This document shows, one piece after another, positions 21,511 through 33,947 of a stretch of DNA of 64,000 bases. The notes under the pieces were generated by a model. That model was given only the letters and a program-made list of their open reading frames with translations, was not told the origin of the DNA and made no database searches. Every line of letters begins with the position of its first letter. Position 1 is the stretch's first letter. A program made the translations under genes and the position numbers. This DNA is from Beroe forskalii. Taxonomy: Eukaryota; Ctenophora; Nuda; Beroida; Beroidae. The stretch covers positions 1-64,000 of the forward strand of contig WFMF01000103.1 in NCBI GenBank assembly GCA_011033025.1, written 5' to 3'.

Positions 21511-24500
21511 AATACAGCAGATTTTTGAAATGACCTGGAACTGTTTTATAACAATTCATTTTCGGTTTCAGGGGCTAGTATAGGGTCTCAGGAAACCACA
21601 ACAGAAAGTTTAAGATCCTAGCTAATGGGGCGACGGTTTTTTTGGGCCACGCCCTTTTTACGGGTGACGCCAGTAGTTCTAAAAATTAAAATCTTTATTT
21701 TTTGTCCGATTTTGTTGAGTTTGGTGTCTAAATAAGGGTATTTTGATACGATAAAAACGATGGAAATGATATTATTTACTTTTGGGCATGATTTCACGTC
21801 CTAAAATTCAAAAAAATGTGATTTTATGTTGTTTTTGGCCACTCCCGGTAGCCCAGCCAAAGTCAGTATTCAATATCCGAGCAGAGAGAGTTTCTCAACG
21901 GTTTTTGATAGATCTTAGGGTCCTTAATCGGAAAAATTTGCTGCCCTCCCGTGAATCGACGTCCTTATGGGTGCTGGGGCCACGCCCATTTTTCCGCTGA
22001 GACGCGTATGGGTTTAAACCCATAACTTGGCTCAGGAAGGTCGTACAGACTCCGTTTTGGGCTCAAACGAATCGCAATGGCCATGTTTATATACGACTTG
22101 TCAATAAACATATGCCCTAAAATGCTCACAAACCAAGTTAAGAACGAAAAACTGATTTTGAGCCCATGCGCAAGCCAAAACTCGGCTCTTTCTCATAACT
22201 TGTGCAAGGAATGTCTAAAGTAATTACTTAATGGTTCAAAAGATTTTTAATTATCATGTTTACATCTATCTTGAAAATAATATTTGCTCTAAAATGCACA
22301 CAAATCAAGCAAAAACAAGATTTTGGTTACATAAATTGCAATCCAATATTGGGACCATTCAGCATCCAAAATCCACATTATGTTAATAAATGTTAAAAAA
22401 ATGTTAAAATTGATCATTAACTTTACCATTGTGAATGGCTCAATGGCAACCACGAAGCGATCATAACCTCGGGTTCTGCTGAAAGCAACATAGAACAGGC
22501 CTTGCCAAAAACAGGCTCTGGTAGCATTAGGCCAACACGCTCGAGAGTTTGATTTGTTGATTGTCATAGCCCAGGCAAGCTTAACTTCGTCCAGCTCGTG
22601 TTGAAGCCAAGCCTCTGAGCCTGATCTGGGGTGGCATCCAGAGTAACTTTGGGGATGAAGGTCTCTTAATTCCGGTGATCCCCTGTCTAAGTTCTAACCT
22701 TAATTACATGCTCGCCAAGCTCAACAACCCTAAGACGAACACCGTTTGTGGGGCCTCGCCTACTGTCCAGGTTCCTACTTCCTAATCAACATCACTATGC
22801 CACCGACCATAACGTTAAATTTGTGAGAAGGAAGACTTCCAAATTTCACTTGGGCCATTTGCTCTGGTGTTACAGGTGGTTGTAGCCATCCCAATTAACC
22901 TTATTGTAAGCCGTGTACAACCTAAGTATCCGTTCATTCATATTGTCAGTGTGGTAGTTAAGCGGTGCAAGAATACCACGTTTGTCATCCTCCTCAAAAT
23001 TGCCTAACACTTCCCCAATTATATCCCCTGTATCTAGATGAATTGAACGGCATTCCTCAGGGATATCAATCTGCCCGGGGAGGGGGTCAGAAGAGCGTTG
23101 AGGTGCAGTACCCTGAGAGACCTGACTAAGCCAGTTATTCCAACTTACGACATCTGGACTGTTGGCATCAGCACGCATGTTACGTGTGAACGTATACCGA
23201 CGGACCAGAGGCCATTACTCGGGATGACTGAATAAGCACGTTCTCTGCACCTCGCCCTCCGTCACCCCTGGGACGACACATAGAGTCTGATCAAACTGAC
23301 CCATAATCACGAGCACTTTGGCTCCGAAAGGTGTCTGTCTGTTCCCATTAATATCCCTGTGCATCCTATCAATGGCATCTGTGTGAAATATGGTTATCAT
23401 TGATCCTTCATCAATGCCAGAAATTCACACGCCCAGAGCTTTCGGCCTTTCGCCCCAGGGGGAGTCAGGTGCGACGTCGTACTTGTTCGAACTCGTACAG
23501 GGGATAGGAATTTCAAAAGTAGAATGTGCAGTTCTACCATCGGAGATGAGCAGTGAAGCCATACCTGTCATAGCCGTTGCAGCGTAGCCAATTCCTTCAG
23601 CACGACACCGATCGATAATGGTGTTCATGGTGTAGGACTTGCCTGCACCAGGTTCACTTCCAGGTATAGGAATCTCCCATTGACACTGAGATCAGCCAAC
23701 TCATGTTGAGGGGGATTCATCAGCTCGAATACCCGATCAACAAAAGCTCGCTGCTCCCCGGTCATGGAAGTGTACTGACATTGGTTGTTGAAGAAGCCAC
23801 ATATGCCAAAGATCTCTTCATTGGAATATTTAGAGTCCTGTCAGGGCTCTTTCAGCAACTCAATTGTAAAGTAATTGATCAATGTTAACCTTTAATAACT
23901 TGATAGCATACAGATTTCCGAGGCTGAATGAACCCATGATAGGTATTGCATTGCAATTTATGTGATCAAAATCCAGCTTTTGGTCTGTTACCCAGTTTTT
24001 GTATTTTTATTCTCATGATAAATGTAAACATGATAATTGCGTTTTTATATAAATGAGAACATTGCTATTGCGACGAATGTGATTATACAGCCAAGATTTA
24101 GATTTAGACATTCCTGGCACAAATTATGAAAAAGAGCCAAATTTTGGCTTGCGCTTGGGCTCAAAATCAGTCCCTCGTCCATAACTTGGTTTGTGAGCAT
24201 TTCAGGGCATATGTTTATTGACAAGTCGTCTATAAACATGGCCATTGCGATGGGCGTGGCCCCAGCACCCATAAGGACGTCGATTCACGGGAGGGCAGCA
24301 AATTTTTCCGATAAAAGACCCTAAGATCTATCAAAAACCGTTGAGAAACTCTCTCTGCTCGGATATTGAATACTGACTTTGGCTGGGCTACCGGAGTGGC
24401 CAAAAACAACATAAAATCACATTTTTTGAATTTTAGGACGTAAAATCATGCCCAAAAGTAAATAATATCATTTCCATCGTTTTTCTCGTATCAAAATACC

Positions 24501-24735
24501 TCTATTTAGACACCAAACTCAACAAAATCAGACAAAAAATAAAGATTTTAATTTTTAGGGCTTACGCGTCACCCGTAAAAGGGCGTGGCCCAAAACCATC
24601 GCCCCATTAGCTAGGATCTTAAACTTTCTGTTGTGGTTTCCTGAGACCCTATACTAGCCCCTGAAACCAAAAATGAATTGTTATAAAACAGTTCCAGGTC
24701 CATCCCGATTTTTGCAAAAATCGGCTGTATTATTA
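21511..24735. mobile_element. Element with ~0.7-kb terminal inverted repeats enclosing a Pif1-type helicase relic
   Basis: Left arm 21511 to about 22230 and right arm about 24040-24735 are inverted copies with indels. Landmarks: gacctggaactgttttataa near 21531 and inverted near 24700; ggctagtatagggtctcagg near 21573 and inverted near 24650; tcaataaacatatgccc near 22110 and inverted near 24215. Inside, the minus strand carries a decayed helicase. The outer ends fall at an aataatacagc/gctgtattatt pair. Confidence 0.75.
22430..23700 (-). pseudogene. Helitron-like Pif1 helicase fragment, frameshifted
   Basis: Reading the minus strand downward in coordinate, the SF1 Pif1 motifs appear in order: a Walker A (GSEPGAGKSYT) near 23660; TAMTGMAS and GRTAHSTFEIPIP near 23500-23560; a Walker B (IDEGSMI) near 23400; LVIMGQFDQTLCVVP near 23270; ADANSPDV with a following WLSQV near 23160; ILAPLNYHT near 22960; AMTINKS near 22560; and LFYVAFSRTRGYDRFV near 22480. 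These are the motifs of the helicase half of Helitron transposases. The frames are interrupted by several indels and stops, and no Rep/HUH nuclease domain is seen. It is a dead relic of a rolling-circle transposon or a captured helicase. Confidence 0.8.
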
Positions 24736-24839
24736 TTATTATCTCAAATAATTTAATCATTTTTGGTCCTCATTTCTGCGAAAATTTATTATGAGAACAG
24801 TTCTAATAATGTATATGTCCTATTGCTTGGGCAAGTGTG

Positions 24840-25017
24840 CAGGGGCGTAACCAGATTTTTAAAAAGGAGGCGGCAAGTGACATTCACAACCTGTGGAATG
24901 CTTTATTTTGCTTGACTCAAAGCTCTCATTTTAACAAAATTAATAAAATTTTCATATTGTCTGTCCAACAAGGGGGAGGCAGCCGCCTGTGTCACCTTCC
25001 CCCTGGTTACGCCCCTG
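24840..25017. mobile_element. 178-bp hAT-type MITE
   Basis: Perfect 15-bp terminal inverted repeats CAGGGGCGTAACCAG are flanked by an exact 8-bp target duplication CAAGTGTG (24832-24839 and 25018-25025). The CAGGGGCG terminus and 8-bp duplication are typical of hAT transposons. It has no coding capacity. Confidence 0.92.
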
Positions 25018-25850
25018 CAAGTGTGCCTAGAGCGGGGTTTTCCTTACCTGAGCTATCAATAAATTACCCCAGGTATAACTTCAACTATTACGGTCATTGC
25101 TATCGATCAAGCAATAGCTCGAATCTGGTAATTAAATTAGAGGTATTACCCGGGCAATTGTTCGAGCAAGGAAAGTAATAACGCTTTCCCGAGCTATTGT
25201 TCAAGCAATTGCTCCTTGAAATCCTGTTGAAAGCAGGCTTTGAAAATTCTGTGCAAAAAACGGTTCAAAAAGGGCGATAAAAAAGAAAATGAATCGGCTA
25301 GATTTAAATTTAATGGCCATTTAGTTTTAAGATTTCGTTGAATCTTCACCTTTCTTCATTCATCTATTTTCATTTACAATTTTCTTTTTATCCCAGATTT
25401 TCTATTTTTTTTCTTTTCTTATTTCTCCTTTTGTTCTTTTCTTATCCTTTCGTTTTAATTCGTCTTATTAATTTTGTCTTATTTAATTTGTCTTATTTAA
25501 TTTTTCAAATTATTTTTTTTGTTGAAATTTCAATTTTTTGCCAGCGCGGTAAATTAGCCAATATTTTATTTTTTTATGGAATGCGCGAAAAACTATTTAT
25601 TGATGATGTTGCGCGCACGCGAAAACACGTTGGCGTACCTGGTACACGAAAAATTTTTAAAAACATGTTGGCGTACATGAAACACCATACTGTCAACGTC
25701 AGACAAGAACGCGTAAGCATCTGGTCTTAAAAAATGACCCGTCATTTTGCTTCCTCTCATTGCCAGACGTTGCCAGTGCCTGCCCCATATTTTTGTCGAA
25801 TATTTTTTTCCGTCCCGACTCCGCGACTCGGGGGCCAAGCAATCCGGTAT
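25018..25850. other. AT-rich stretch with no gene
   Basis: It contains self-complementary gagcaattgctcgaa-like motifs near 25100-25220 and a T-rich tract (25330-25530). The 130-codon frame over the T-rich tract is low-complexity Phe/Leu and is not supported as a gene. Confidence 0.45.
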
Positions 25851-26478
25851 GTGTCCCATATAACTCTGGCTGAGTGACGTCACAGATCTAAACGCAACGT
25901 CAATTTTTCTGTATCCTAAACCTAGATATGGCCATAACCAAAACCATAACCTTAATCCTTACCTTGTCAGACGTTGTCTGACCCCTTAGCCTTCGGCGGG
26001 CGCGCGCCTTACCCTAACCCTAACAAATCCTGACCCTAATCCTGACCCTAACCCTACACCTAAAAGCGCTAGGTGCGCTGATATGTATTTTTCTGAGTGA
26101 CGTCATTATCATTGCCAGACGTTGCCTGCCCCACATTTTTTTCAAATGCGTCCCGACTCTGCGAGTCGGGGCGCGCGCGCTTCGCGCGCGCGAGAGGGCC
26201 AGGCAACGCCTGGCAACATTATCATAGATAGGTATGTCTCCCATATAAACGGCTCTGAGTGACGTCACAGATCTAAACGTCAATTTTTCTGTATCCTAAA
26301 CCTAACCATTGCCCTAACCAAAACCCTAACCTTAATCCTGTTCCTAAACCTAACAATCCTGACCCTAACCAGAACCCTAACCTTACTGCTTAAAGCGCTA
26401 GATGCGCTTGATAATATTTTTCTGAGTGACGTCATTGTCATAGATAAGGAAGGCTCCCGTTTATATGGGAGACTGACC
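25850..26478. repeat. Telomere-like elements, two tandem copies
   Basis: The same module order as at 13.4 and 34.5 kb is seen twice: cccatata, ctgagtgacgtcac, ttttctgtatcc, degenerate CCCTAA units, gcgctaggtgcgc, ctgagtgacgtcatt, cccgtttatatgggag. A GC-rich gcgcgcgc hairpin lies between the copies near 26165-26195. Confidence 0.72.
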
Positions 26479-26989
26479 CAGAGTTATATGAGACACTAGC
26501 CGGCAATCCTCTCAAGAACTGTTCTGTGTTCGTCGTCAGACCCCATGCATCAAGGGGGTCAGGCAATGCCTGTGTGGCCTCTCTACGCAAGCCACACAGA
26601 GATATACGTGTTAAGGAACGATTTCCTAAGCCCGCATAGGTGTGCGTACGCGCGCCGCGCTACCCTTCTGAGGAAGCGCGCCGCGCAACGCAGACAGGGA
26701 TATACGTGTTTAGCAAAGGAACGATTCAGGATTCCGGGCGCGCGCGAAGATTGCTAAATACGGATATCCCTGTGTCAGTGTGGCTCGACGGACGTTGCCC
26801 GTCTATTTCTTCTGACTTGTCAGACGTTGTCTGACCCCTTCGCCTTCGGCGGGCGCGCGCGTCCGCCGATGGCGCGCGAGGGTAGGGTAACAATAACATC
26901 CTTTCGATTATTGTCGTCACTGGCACAATTTAAATGGAATCAAGTACGGTGCCATTGCTACCGAGGGCCATTGCTACCTAGTGTCCCAT

Positions 26990-27262
26990 ATAACTATGGG
27001 CTCTTCACTATCTATGATAATGACGTCACTCAGAAAATACATTTAAGCGCAGCTAAATCTTTAAAGGTTAGGGTCAGGTTTTTGTTAGGGTCAGGGTAAG
27101 GATTGTTAAACACGTATATCCCTGTGTATATGTGGCTCGCTTCCCTAGGGAAGCGCGCGGCGCGTACACACACCTATGCGGGCTTAGGAAGGGTAAGGAT
27201 TAAGGTTAGGGTTTTGGTTAGGGCCATATTTAGGTTTAGGATACAGAAAAATTGACGTTTAA
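26990..27262. repeat. Telomere-like element (reverse copy, interrupted)
   Basis: It has the actatctatgataatgacg and tcactcag arms, TTAGGG-like tracts and a terminal ggatacagaaaaattgacg. It is interrupted by a separate gtgtgtacgcgc-type palindromic segment at about 27108-27185 that also occurs at 26.6, 28.2 and 34.3 kb. Confidence 0.65.
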
Positions 27263-27269
27263 AAAATGA

Positions 27270-28600
27270 TATTGATATTACCAATGGCGCCATTCAAATG
27301 CTTTAATGCTGCCATTGGTATCATTATCGTTATATCGCTATTCTATCGCCAATGGTATCCTTGGTGCCATTGTAACCAGTGGCTGTGGAGCCATTGGCAC
27401 CAATGTTACCAAGGGTGCCATAGGCACCTGTGGTACCAATGGCGCCATTTAAATGACCCGAAATATTCCATTGACACAAATGGCAACATGACACATAATA
27501 GCGCCAATTGAATTTGAATGGCGCCATTGGTACTAAAGGTGCCATTGGTACCAAAGGTGCCATTGGATTTGGAACCAATGGAATTGGAATATTTCGGGCC
27601 ATTTGATTTTAAATGGCGCCATTGGTATTTGGTACCATAGGTGTCAATGGCACCATTTTTACCAATGGCACCATTTTTACCAATGGCACCATTTTTACCA
27701 ATGGCAACATTTTTACCAATGGCACCATTTTTACCAATGGCACCATTTTTACCAATGGCACCATTTTTACCAATGGCACCATTTTTACCAATGGCACCAT
27801 TTTTACCAATGGCACCATTTTTACCAATGGCACCATTTTTACCAATGGCACCATCTTTACCAATGGCACCATTTTTACCAATGGCACCATTTTTATCAAT
27901 GGCACCATTTTTACCAATGGCACCATTTTTACCAAAATAACAGCATTTTTACCAATGGCACCATTTTTACCAATGGCACCATTGCTACCATTTGTGCCAA
28001 TGGCACCATTATTAGTATTAATTATTAGTATTAATTACCATTTGTGCCAATGGCACCATTGTTAACATTTGTCATGCCAATGGCACCATTAGTGCCATTT
28101 AAATGGCGCCGATGGTAACATTGAGTGATTGATACCAATGACTTCATTCAAATGGCACCAATGGCTATACATTCCTAAGCCCGCATAGGTGTGTGTACGC
28201 GCCGCGCGCTTCCCCCTGTGCTGGGGAAGCGCGCCGCGCGAGCCACACAGGGATAAACGTGTTTAAAAGCAAAGCGATACAGTAGCGATATCATTATCGC
28301 TACTATAGTATTTACTATATCACCATTGGTGCCAATGGTACCATTGGTGCATTCAAATGGCAACAATGGCACCATTGGTACTGGTAGTAATGGCACCATT
28401 GATGCCATTGAAATGGTGCCAGTGGCGCCAATGGCATCATTGGTACCATTAAGAATAAGTCCAATGGCGGCAATGGTGACAAATGATCCAATATGCCAAT
28501 GGCACCATTGTCGCTATTGAAATGGCACCATTGCTACCATTGACGACAATAAAACCATTGGCACCATTTAAATGGCATCGTTGGCACCAATCCCCTCTAA
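27270..28600. repeat. ACCAATGGCACCATTTTT minisatellite (18-bp unit) and related degenerate units, copy A
   Basis: About 17 nearly perfect 18-bp units lie at 27640-27950, flanked by degenerate units built on the self-complementary words ACCATTGGT and GGCACCATT. All three forward frames and one reverse frame are open across the array (MAPFLP-like, TNGTIF-like). That is a property of the repeat, not evidence of a protein. Confidence 0.9.
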
Positions 28601-29604
28601 CGGCAATCTTGACTTTTGGCGCCATTTTGGGGCCCTCGTAGTGGTAAAATGGAATTTGAAAAACAAGTCAAATCGATGAATTTTATAAATGCGGACGTCC
28701 CCATTTCCAAAAACCTTTCCCCCCTATTTCGCGTTTCGCCAAAAACCCCCTTTTTTTACGAAAGTCTTTCCGGAAAATTTGGGTGGCCCTGCCCCGGGGA
28801 TTTCCATTGTTTCCCTTCCCCAGGGCGGTGTCGGCCCGGTTTACCCTTGTCATGGTTTAGCCGATGACGATGATTTCAATCAGCGGTGGCGCTGAAAATT
28901 AAAATTTCCGAAAGGAGTTTGCAACTTAAAAAAGGGAAAAACATAATGGTGGATTATGATTTTTCATCAATTTTACAAAATTTTAAATATACTTCCAAAA
29001 GAAAAGTTGAGGGATTTTTTTTAAAAAAAAAGGTATTTCAAACGAAACTTTAACATGGAACATTTGAAATCAATTTACTAGATACAAAGAATCCCACGTG
29101 GGTAGAAAATTCCCATTTCCCCAAAAAATATCATTCAGGGAAATACTTTTAACGAAGAAAATTTTATACCCTTTATCAATGAAGCTTAAAGAGACCCCAA
29201 ATCTTCGGAACGACTCTCCCTAATCACTTATCAGACGTAAAACGGGGTTTTCTTTTAGCGCTTTTTGCTGGTTTAAAATGGAAAGCAAGTATTCAGGTTT
29301 CTTTCTTTTAAAGACCAAAGATGCTGGCCGGGCCCCATTATGCGAAAAAAACCATTTTATTGTGATTTAAAATTTTCAATTTGGACTTTCTTTGCTCCAT
29401 TTTTTTTAATTTTAAATTCCCAAAATAATTATAGGTTAAAGGGGTCTCAAGAGTTTTGAATTTTGTCCAAATGGATCCATTGTTTTCCCTCATGTCCCAA
29501 AGGACATCCAAAAATAATTCGGGAAAAAAAAAAAATTGTCCCAAATTTTGGGGCAATGGGTCCAACGAACCCAAAAAATTTTTTGGGGTTTTATTTAAAC
29601 CCTT
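28600..29604. other. Homopolymer-rich, apparently error-laden block matching 35830-36860
   Basis: It aligns along its length with 35830-36860. It differs mainly by expanded or contracted A, T, C and G runs (for example tttttttaaaaaaaaagg near 29015 against ttgcaaataaagg near 36288). That pattern is expected from unpolished single-molecule reads, not from natural divergence. No gene is present. Confidence 0.7.
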
Positions 29605-30306
29605 GATTCGATAACTTCAATATGCTGCTAAAAGTTAGGTCTCAATCATTCGACTTAAAGGTCCTGAAAGAAATCAAGCTGTAGACCCTGTAGAGTTGTT
29701 GACTCAATTCTCCTCAAAGCATCTAATCATTTGCCACAACGCTGCTGTTACCACGCTTACAGAATTCTCGTGCAAATTAATTGCACAATTAATTGCATAA
29801 TCAACTGATACTCATTACTCATAAGTATGCTGCGTAGGTTTTTAAATTCAAGTGAGCTTTTTGATGTATTTGAAGTGTACGAAAGCCAGCATATACTCAT
29901 ATTTTCTCTTCGGAGAAATTTATTGCTGGGCTACGTTGCTTTCTCAAATTGAAAAATATATTAATGCGATGACATTCTTGTATTTTTGGAGCCCTTTTCC
30001 TGTTTTCAGCTTTTTTCAGCTGTCAATAAATCAATCACAATATTACCATAACATTTTACTTCAATCGCTTTGACACACATTCATTGATGAAATTCCTGTT
30101 GCATGGTTAAGTTATAACAGCATGACCTTTATCTATTCCAGATGAGACTCTTTCATGAAGTTTCAGAATTTTGAAGGATGTTTGTCGTCCATTAAATGGT
30201 GTATGATGATGGTTCAATGTTTTTCCACTTCAACTGTTTATTGTTCATGTTGACTCCAGTTACTCCTTCATCAAATACACACTTCACTTACCCTTGCTCT
30301 TTTCAG

Positions 30307-30358
30307 CGGTGTCCCTGATATTCCTGAAAACAGGAACGGTGGAGATAACATTTCCCTG
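30307..30358 (+). CDS. Duplicate of receptor tail exon D
   Basis: Acceptor gctcttttcag and donor gtaagt are both kept; 52 nt, phase 2 to 0. The protein is identical to exon D. It could be an alternative 3' exon, part of a second gene copy, or the other haplotype. No TM cassette or tail exon A-C lies before it in copy B. Confidence 0.7.
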
Positions 30359-30768
30359 GTAAGTGGCAACAACTTATTATGTTTAAATAATAAGTTTGTT
30401 AATATTTAGTTAATAGTTTAGCTAATAGTAGTTATAGTTTGGTTGAACAGCAACTAAGACAGTTATTGACTAGAACTTGATATCTTCGTGCGAAACATCC
30501 TTAGAATCGAATTCTAAGAATCCCATCCTCAAATTTGATTGCATTTGCATAAATTAGTGTTGTAAAGTTAGATAGATTTTAGTTAGTATCAAGTTTAGTT
30601 CATAATAACCTACCAAGCTAATAACCTACCAATTATAATATGGTAATTTCCTACCGATCACTGGATTTATACCATCCAGTAATTCACATTTCACAAAGAT
30701 CCTCGCGCTCTCAATTGTAAAACAGATTTCCCCTTCTTCCCCTTCTCATCTTCTCACTCCGTCCACAG

Positions 30769-30858
30769 GAACAGAAAGTGTCGTTTAACGACGATGACGA
30801 TGGCAACGTAGTTATATCTAACGACAACACGTACGACAATGCAGAAAACAACGTGTAG
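30769..30858 (+). CDS. Duplicate of receptor terminal exon E
   Basis: The acceptor gtccacag is kept; 90 nt in phase 0, ending in TAG. The protein is identical to exon E, including NTYDNAENNV; the few differences are synonymous. See exon D' for interpretation. Confidence 0.7.
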   Translation, partial: EQKVSFNDDDDGNVVISNDNTYDNAENNV

Positions 30859-32182
30859 GTGGTCGCCCTGTCGCTGCTTGGCAACGGTTACCAGAGCAAC
30901 CAGATTCAGATCAATCGCGTGCAGTGCGCGCGTGTTGCGCGCGCGCCACGTGCACACTACATGGCACACGCAATACATGTTTTCAACTTTCAGTCCTGTC
31001 AGCGGTGCTTTACTCCGAATCACTGCCTTGGTTATTTTTACTGGAATAGTTCAAGAATAGGTTGATCTCGCCTTGTAAAAGTCCTGGGATGTTTCTGGCA
31101 AAAAACCTTCATTTCCACTCTCTCACGGTAACACAGTGCCCTCTAGGATCATATCATGTGATTGCTGGAGCAATACAATTTTCATACTCTCTCTTATGGA
31201 ATCAGTAGGACTATAGGCTCCCATTATCTCTTTCATGAACTGTGAAAAACAAGAATGAAAAGAATCCGTCAAAATTATCAATTATACTAACTGATGTCTT
31301 ATTGATCATAATATGATTATGATTCGTCATTCGTGGCCTACCTGTATGTAGATATCTTGGTAAGAATGGGTTTTTAATGTATATATCTATTTCTCTGATG
31401 CTCGCCCTGAAGGAGCTTCATGAAAGAGTACCTGTGATATTATATTGATATGAAGTGAAATGGGATGTGTTGAGATTGATTATATTATTATGTTAATAAG
31501 TGACAGTATTATCTTGTTTTTACTTTTAGTTTTAGCATTTTTATTAAAATACGATTGCAATCGGCAGTACTTTTGTCTGTCGCGATGTAGTATACAGTAA
31601 CAGCTCCGAATAGCCATACTACAGAGATCTGCACTTTATTACTAAAGGAACTCACTATATTTTTAACATTTTACTTTGTAATAAAGAAGAATGTCCTTGG
31701 TGTCTCAACCTTCTCATGTGCAGCCTTTAACGCTACGTATGGCTACTTTTTGCGGCTAAAATGTGCTTAGCTTATACTAAGTTGCATAGATTAAGAATTA
31801 GAAATTACCTGAACATTTGCGCTACAAAAAGTACTTATGCGCGGCGTTGTTCGTTGAGCATGGAAAGGTCGAGACACCACCGTGTTTCGCATTCTACTTC
31901 GTGTATAATTATGTCTCAGAATTTTGCGCCCCTGGATTAATATATAATGATTATTTTTGATGAAGCTACCTTATTGAATTTGCGTAATCAGATGCAATGG
32001 AGAATTATTAAGTAAGGAAAGATTCCACAAAAATATGTTTAATTTATTTTCAGGAGTGAGTACAAAAAATTTTCTGGGTATATTCGTAACAAATTAACAT
32101 AATTTAGTGATTTTTAATTTTCATTTGTTTTGGTTGACGTCAGATTTTTTGCATTTATACAGAGTCCAACGTGTATCAGTAT

Positions 32183-33140
32183 CTTACTATATATAATGCG
32201 TGTTGTTAATATATATATATATGTGGCGATTCGTTTTCAAGTTAGCATCAAAATTATTTTCTAATCGTGTTATAAGAAAGTTATAATGAATCAGAAAAAT
32301 ATAGGATTTTTTTTGCGGCCACCCTGAGGGGAGTGGGGGGCCACGCCCTTTTTTTCGTCAAAATTAAAGTTTCGAATTTTTTCAAAATTCTTTCGCCATC
32401 GAGTTGCTTATGATGAATAAAATTTTGAGAATTTTGTCCGAATTGGGTCACCCTGAGGGGCGTGGGAGGCCACGCCCTTTTTTCGCAAAAATTAAAATTT
32501 CGAATTTAAAAAAATTCTTTCGCCATTGTGTTGCTTATAATGAATAAAAATTTTGAGGATTTTTTCCCCCAATATTGGGTCGCCCCGAGGGGCGTGAGGG
32601 GCCACGCCCTTTTTCCGTCAAAATTAAACTTTCGAATTTTTTCAAAATTCCTTCGCCATCGAGTTGCTTATGATGAATAAAAATTTTGAGAATTTTGTCC
32701 GAATTATTGGGTCACCCTGAGGGGCGTGGGAGGCCACGCCCTTTTTTAGCAAAAAATTAAAGTTTCGAATTTTTTCGAAATTCCTTCGCCATCAAGTTGC
32801 TTATGATCAGTTAAGCTTTTGAGAATTTTGTCCGCATGATTGGGTTGCCCTGATGGGCGTGGGAGGCCACGCCCTTTTTTCCGCGAAAAATCAAAATTCG
32901 AATTTTTTCAAAATTCTTCCGCCATCGAGTTGCTTATGATGAATAAGGTTTTGAGAATATTGTCGGCAATATTGGGTGACCGTTGGGGGCGTGGGAAGCT
33001 TTTTTTCGCAGAAATTAAAGTTTCGAATTTCCCCTCCAAACTCGCACAGTCAAATCACTGTCAAAGGGACATGTGGCCGTTAGTTCATGCGGCTGCCATC
33101 ATTCGCCGTCCGTAGGACGGGAACCGACTAGTAACTATAA
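32183..33140 (+). repeat. ~950-bp insertion of a 120-130 bp satellite, present only in copy B
   Basis: Copy A reads straight through at about 12628 (gtatcagtataactataatg), whereas copy B is interrupted after gtatcagta and resumes at about 33134. The insert has about six units, each with a ggggcgtgg...ccacgccc hairpin followed by A/T-rich ttcgaattttttcaaaatt and cgccatcgagttgcttatga. A similar gggcgtgg/ccacgccc motif occurs in the long inverted repeats at 21650 and 24590. Confidence 0.75.
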
Positions 33141-33561
33141 TGGAAACTATCGGGGCATTACGAAGTTTTGGTGGGCATATCTCAATCATTATTGATATTA
33201 TTATTCATTATTATTATATAATTCATCACATTCAATGCGTGAAGTGCCTCAGATGTGATTTTCTTTGAGTTTGATAAGGATAGCGATCATGTCACCTTTC
33301 TATCCGCATGAACTCGAGTTTTCTGGAAATTCAACGTGGGCTCCACTGTCACAGTCACACCCAAAATGGGTTTGGAAATTGGATATTGAAAATAAAATGC
33401 TTTTAGCAGCAATATCCCTTGATAATTTATTCATACCGAGATTTTTGGATGAAAATATCTGCGACAGAATATTAAGTTTCGTGATTTTGGTCAATAGTAG
33501 CTTAAAATTTGATTTTAATTGACGTATCGTTTCTGTGCAATGGTAATGGAGTCTTGCGGTG

Positions 33562-33683
33562 ACAGTTCGAACTGCAGTTTTGCATTTGTGGCGTAAGTTT
33601 GCGCGGCGTAAAGTGTGAAGACATGTCTCTACGCCGCGCAAATTAAGTCTAACGCCGCGCACACAAAACTGCAGTTCGAACTG
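33562..33683. repeat. Foldback element with TTCGAACTGCAGTTTTG arms (copy B)
   Basis: It has the same arms as 13069-13155. Its core is about 35 bp longer, with a second nested pair built on cgccgcgc/gcgcggcg. Confidence 0.7.
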
Positions 33684-33947
33684 CCACTGTTATTTTTAAA
33701 ATTCGTTATTGTACTAGCCTTAGTTCCTGATAACATTCTATAAACAAGGTTTTATCAAGCTGTCTTTCATTTTCAATAAAAATGCATTATGCAAGTCCAA
33801 TTTCGGAAAAGTCAATTAATCAAAACAAAATAATAATAAAATTTAAATGTGCGGGCTGGACACTCATTCATCAAGATGTTGGCGTGCGACAGTGATTCTG
33901 TCCCAGGTATCTCGACCTTTTGAGGCGCGGCGTATCACTATAACAGG

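Larger units (their letters stand above)
10168..29604 (+). repeat. Copy A of a large direct duplication (contains tail exons D and E)
   Basis: Beginning at gattcgataacttcaatatg, the sequence matches 29605 onwards through exons D and E, the 3' region, the foldback and telomere-like elements, the ACCAATGG minisatellite and the block ending near 29600. Relative to copy B it carries about 12 kb of extra mobile DNA (roughly 14.0-25.85 kb). Copy B begins exactly where copy A ends. Confidence 0.8.

Noticed and set aside
25338..25730. 130-codon Phe/Leu-rich frame
   Set aside because: A T-rich low-complexity tract with no support from splice sites or known domains; it only mimics a membrane protein.
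27603..28065. Four overlapping frames of 100-150 codons reading MAPFLP, TNGTIF, YQWHHF and VKMVPL
   Set aside because: All are products of one 18-bp repeat, whose length is a multiple of three and which contains no stop in any of these frames. There is no start context, splice context or non-repeat portion.
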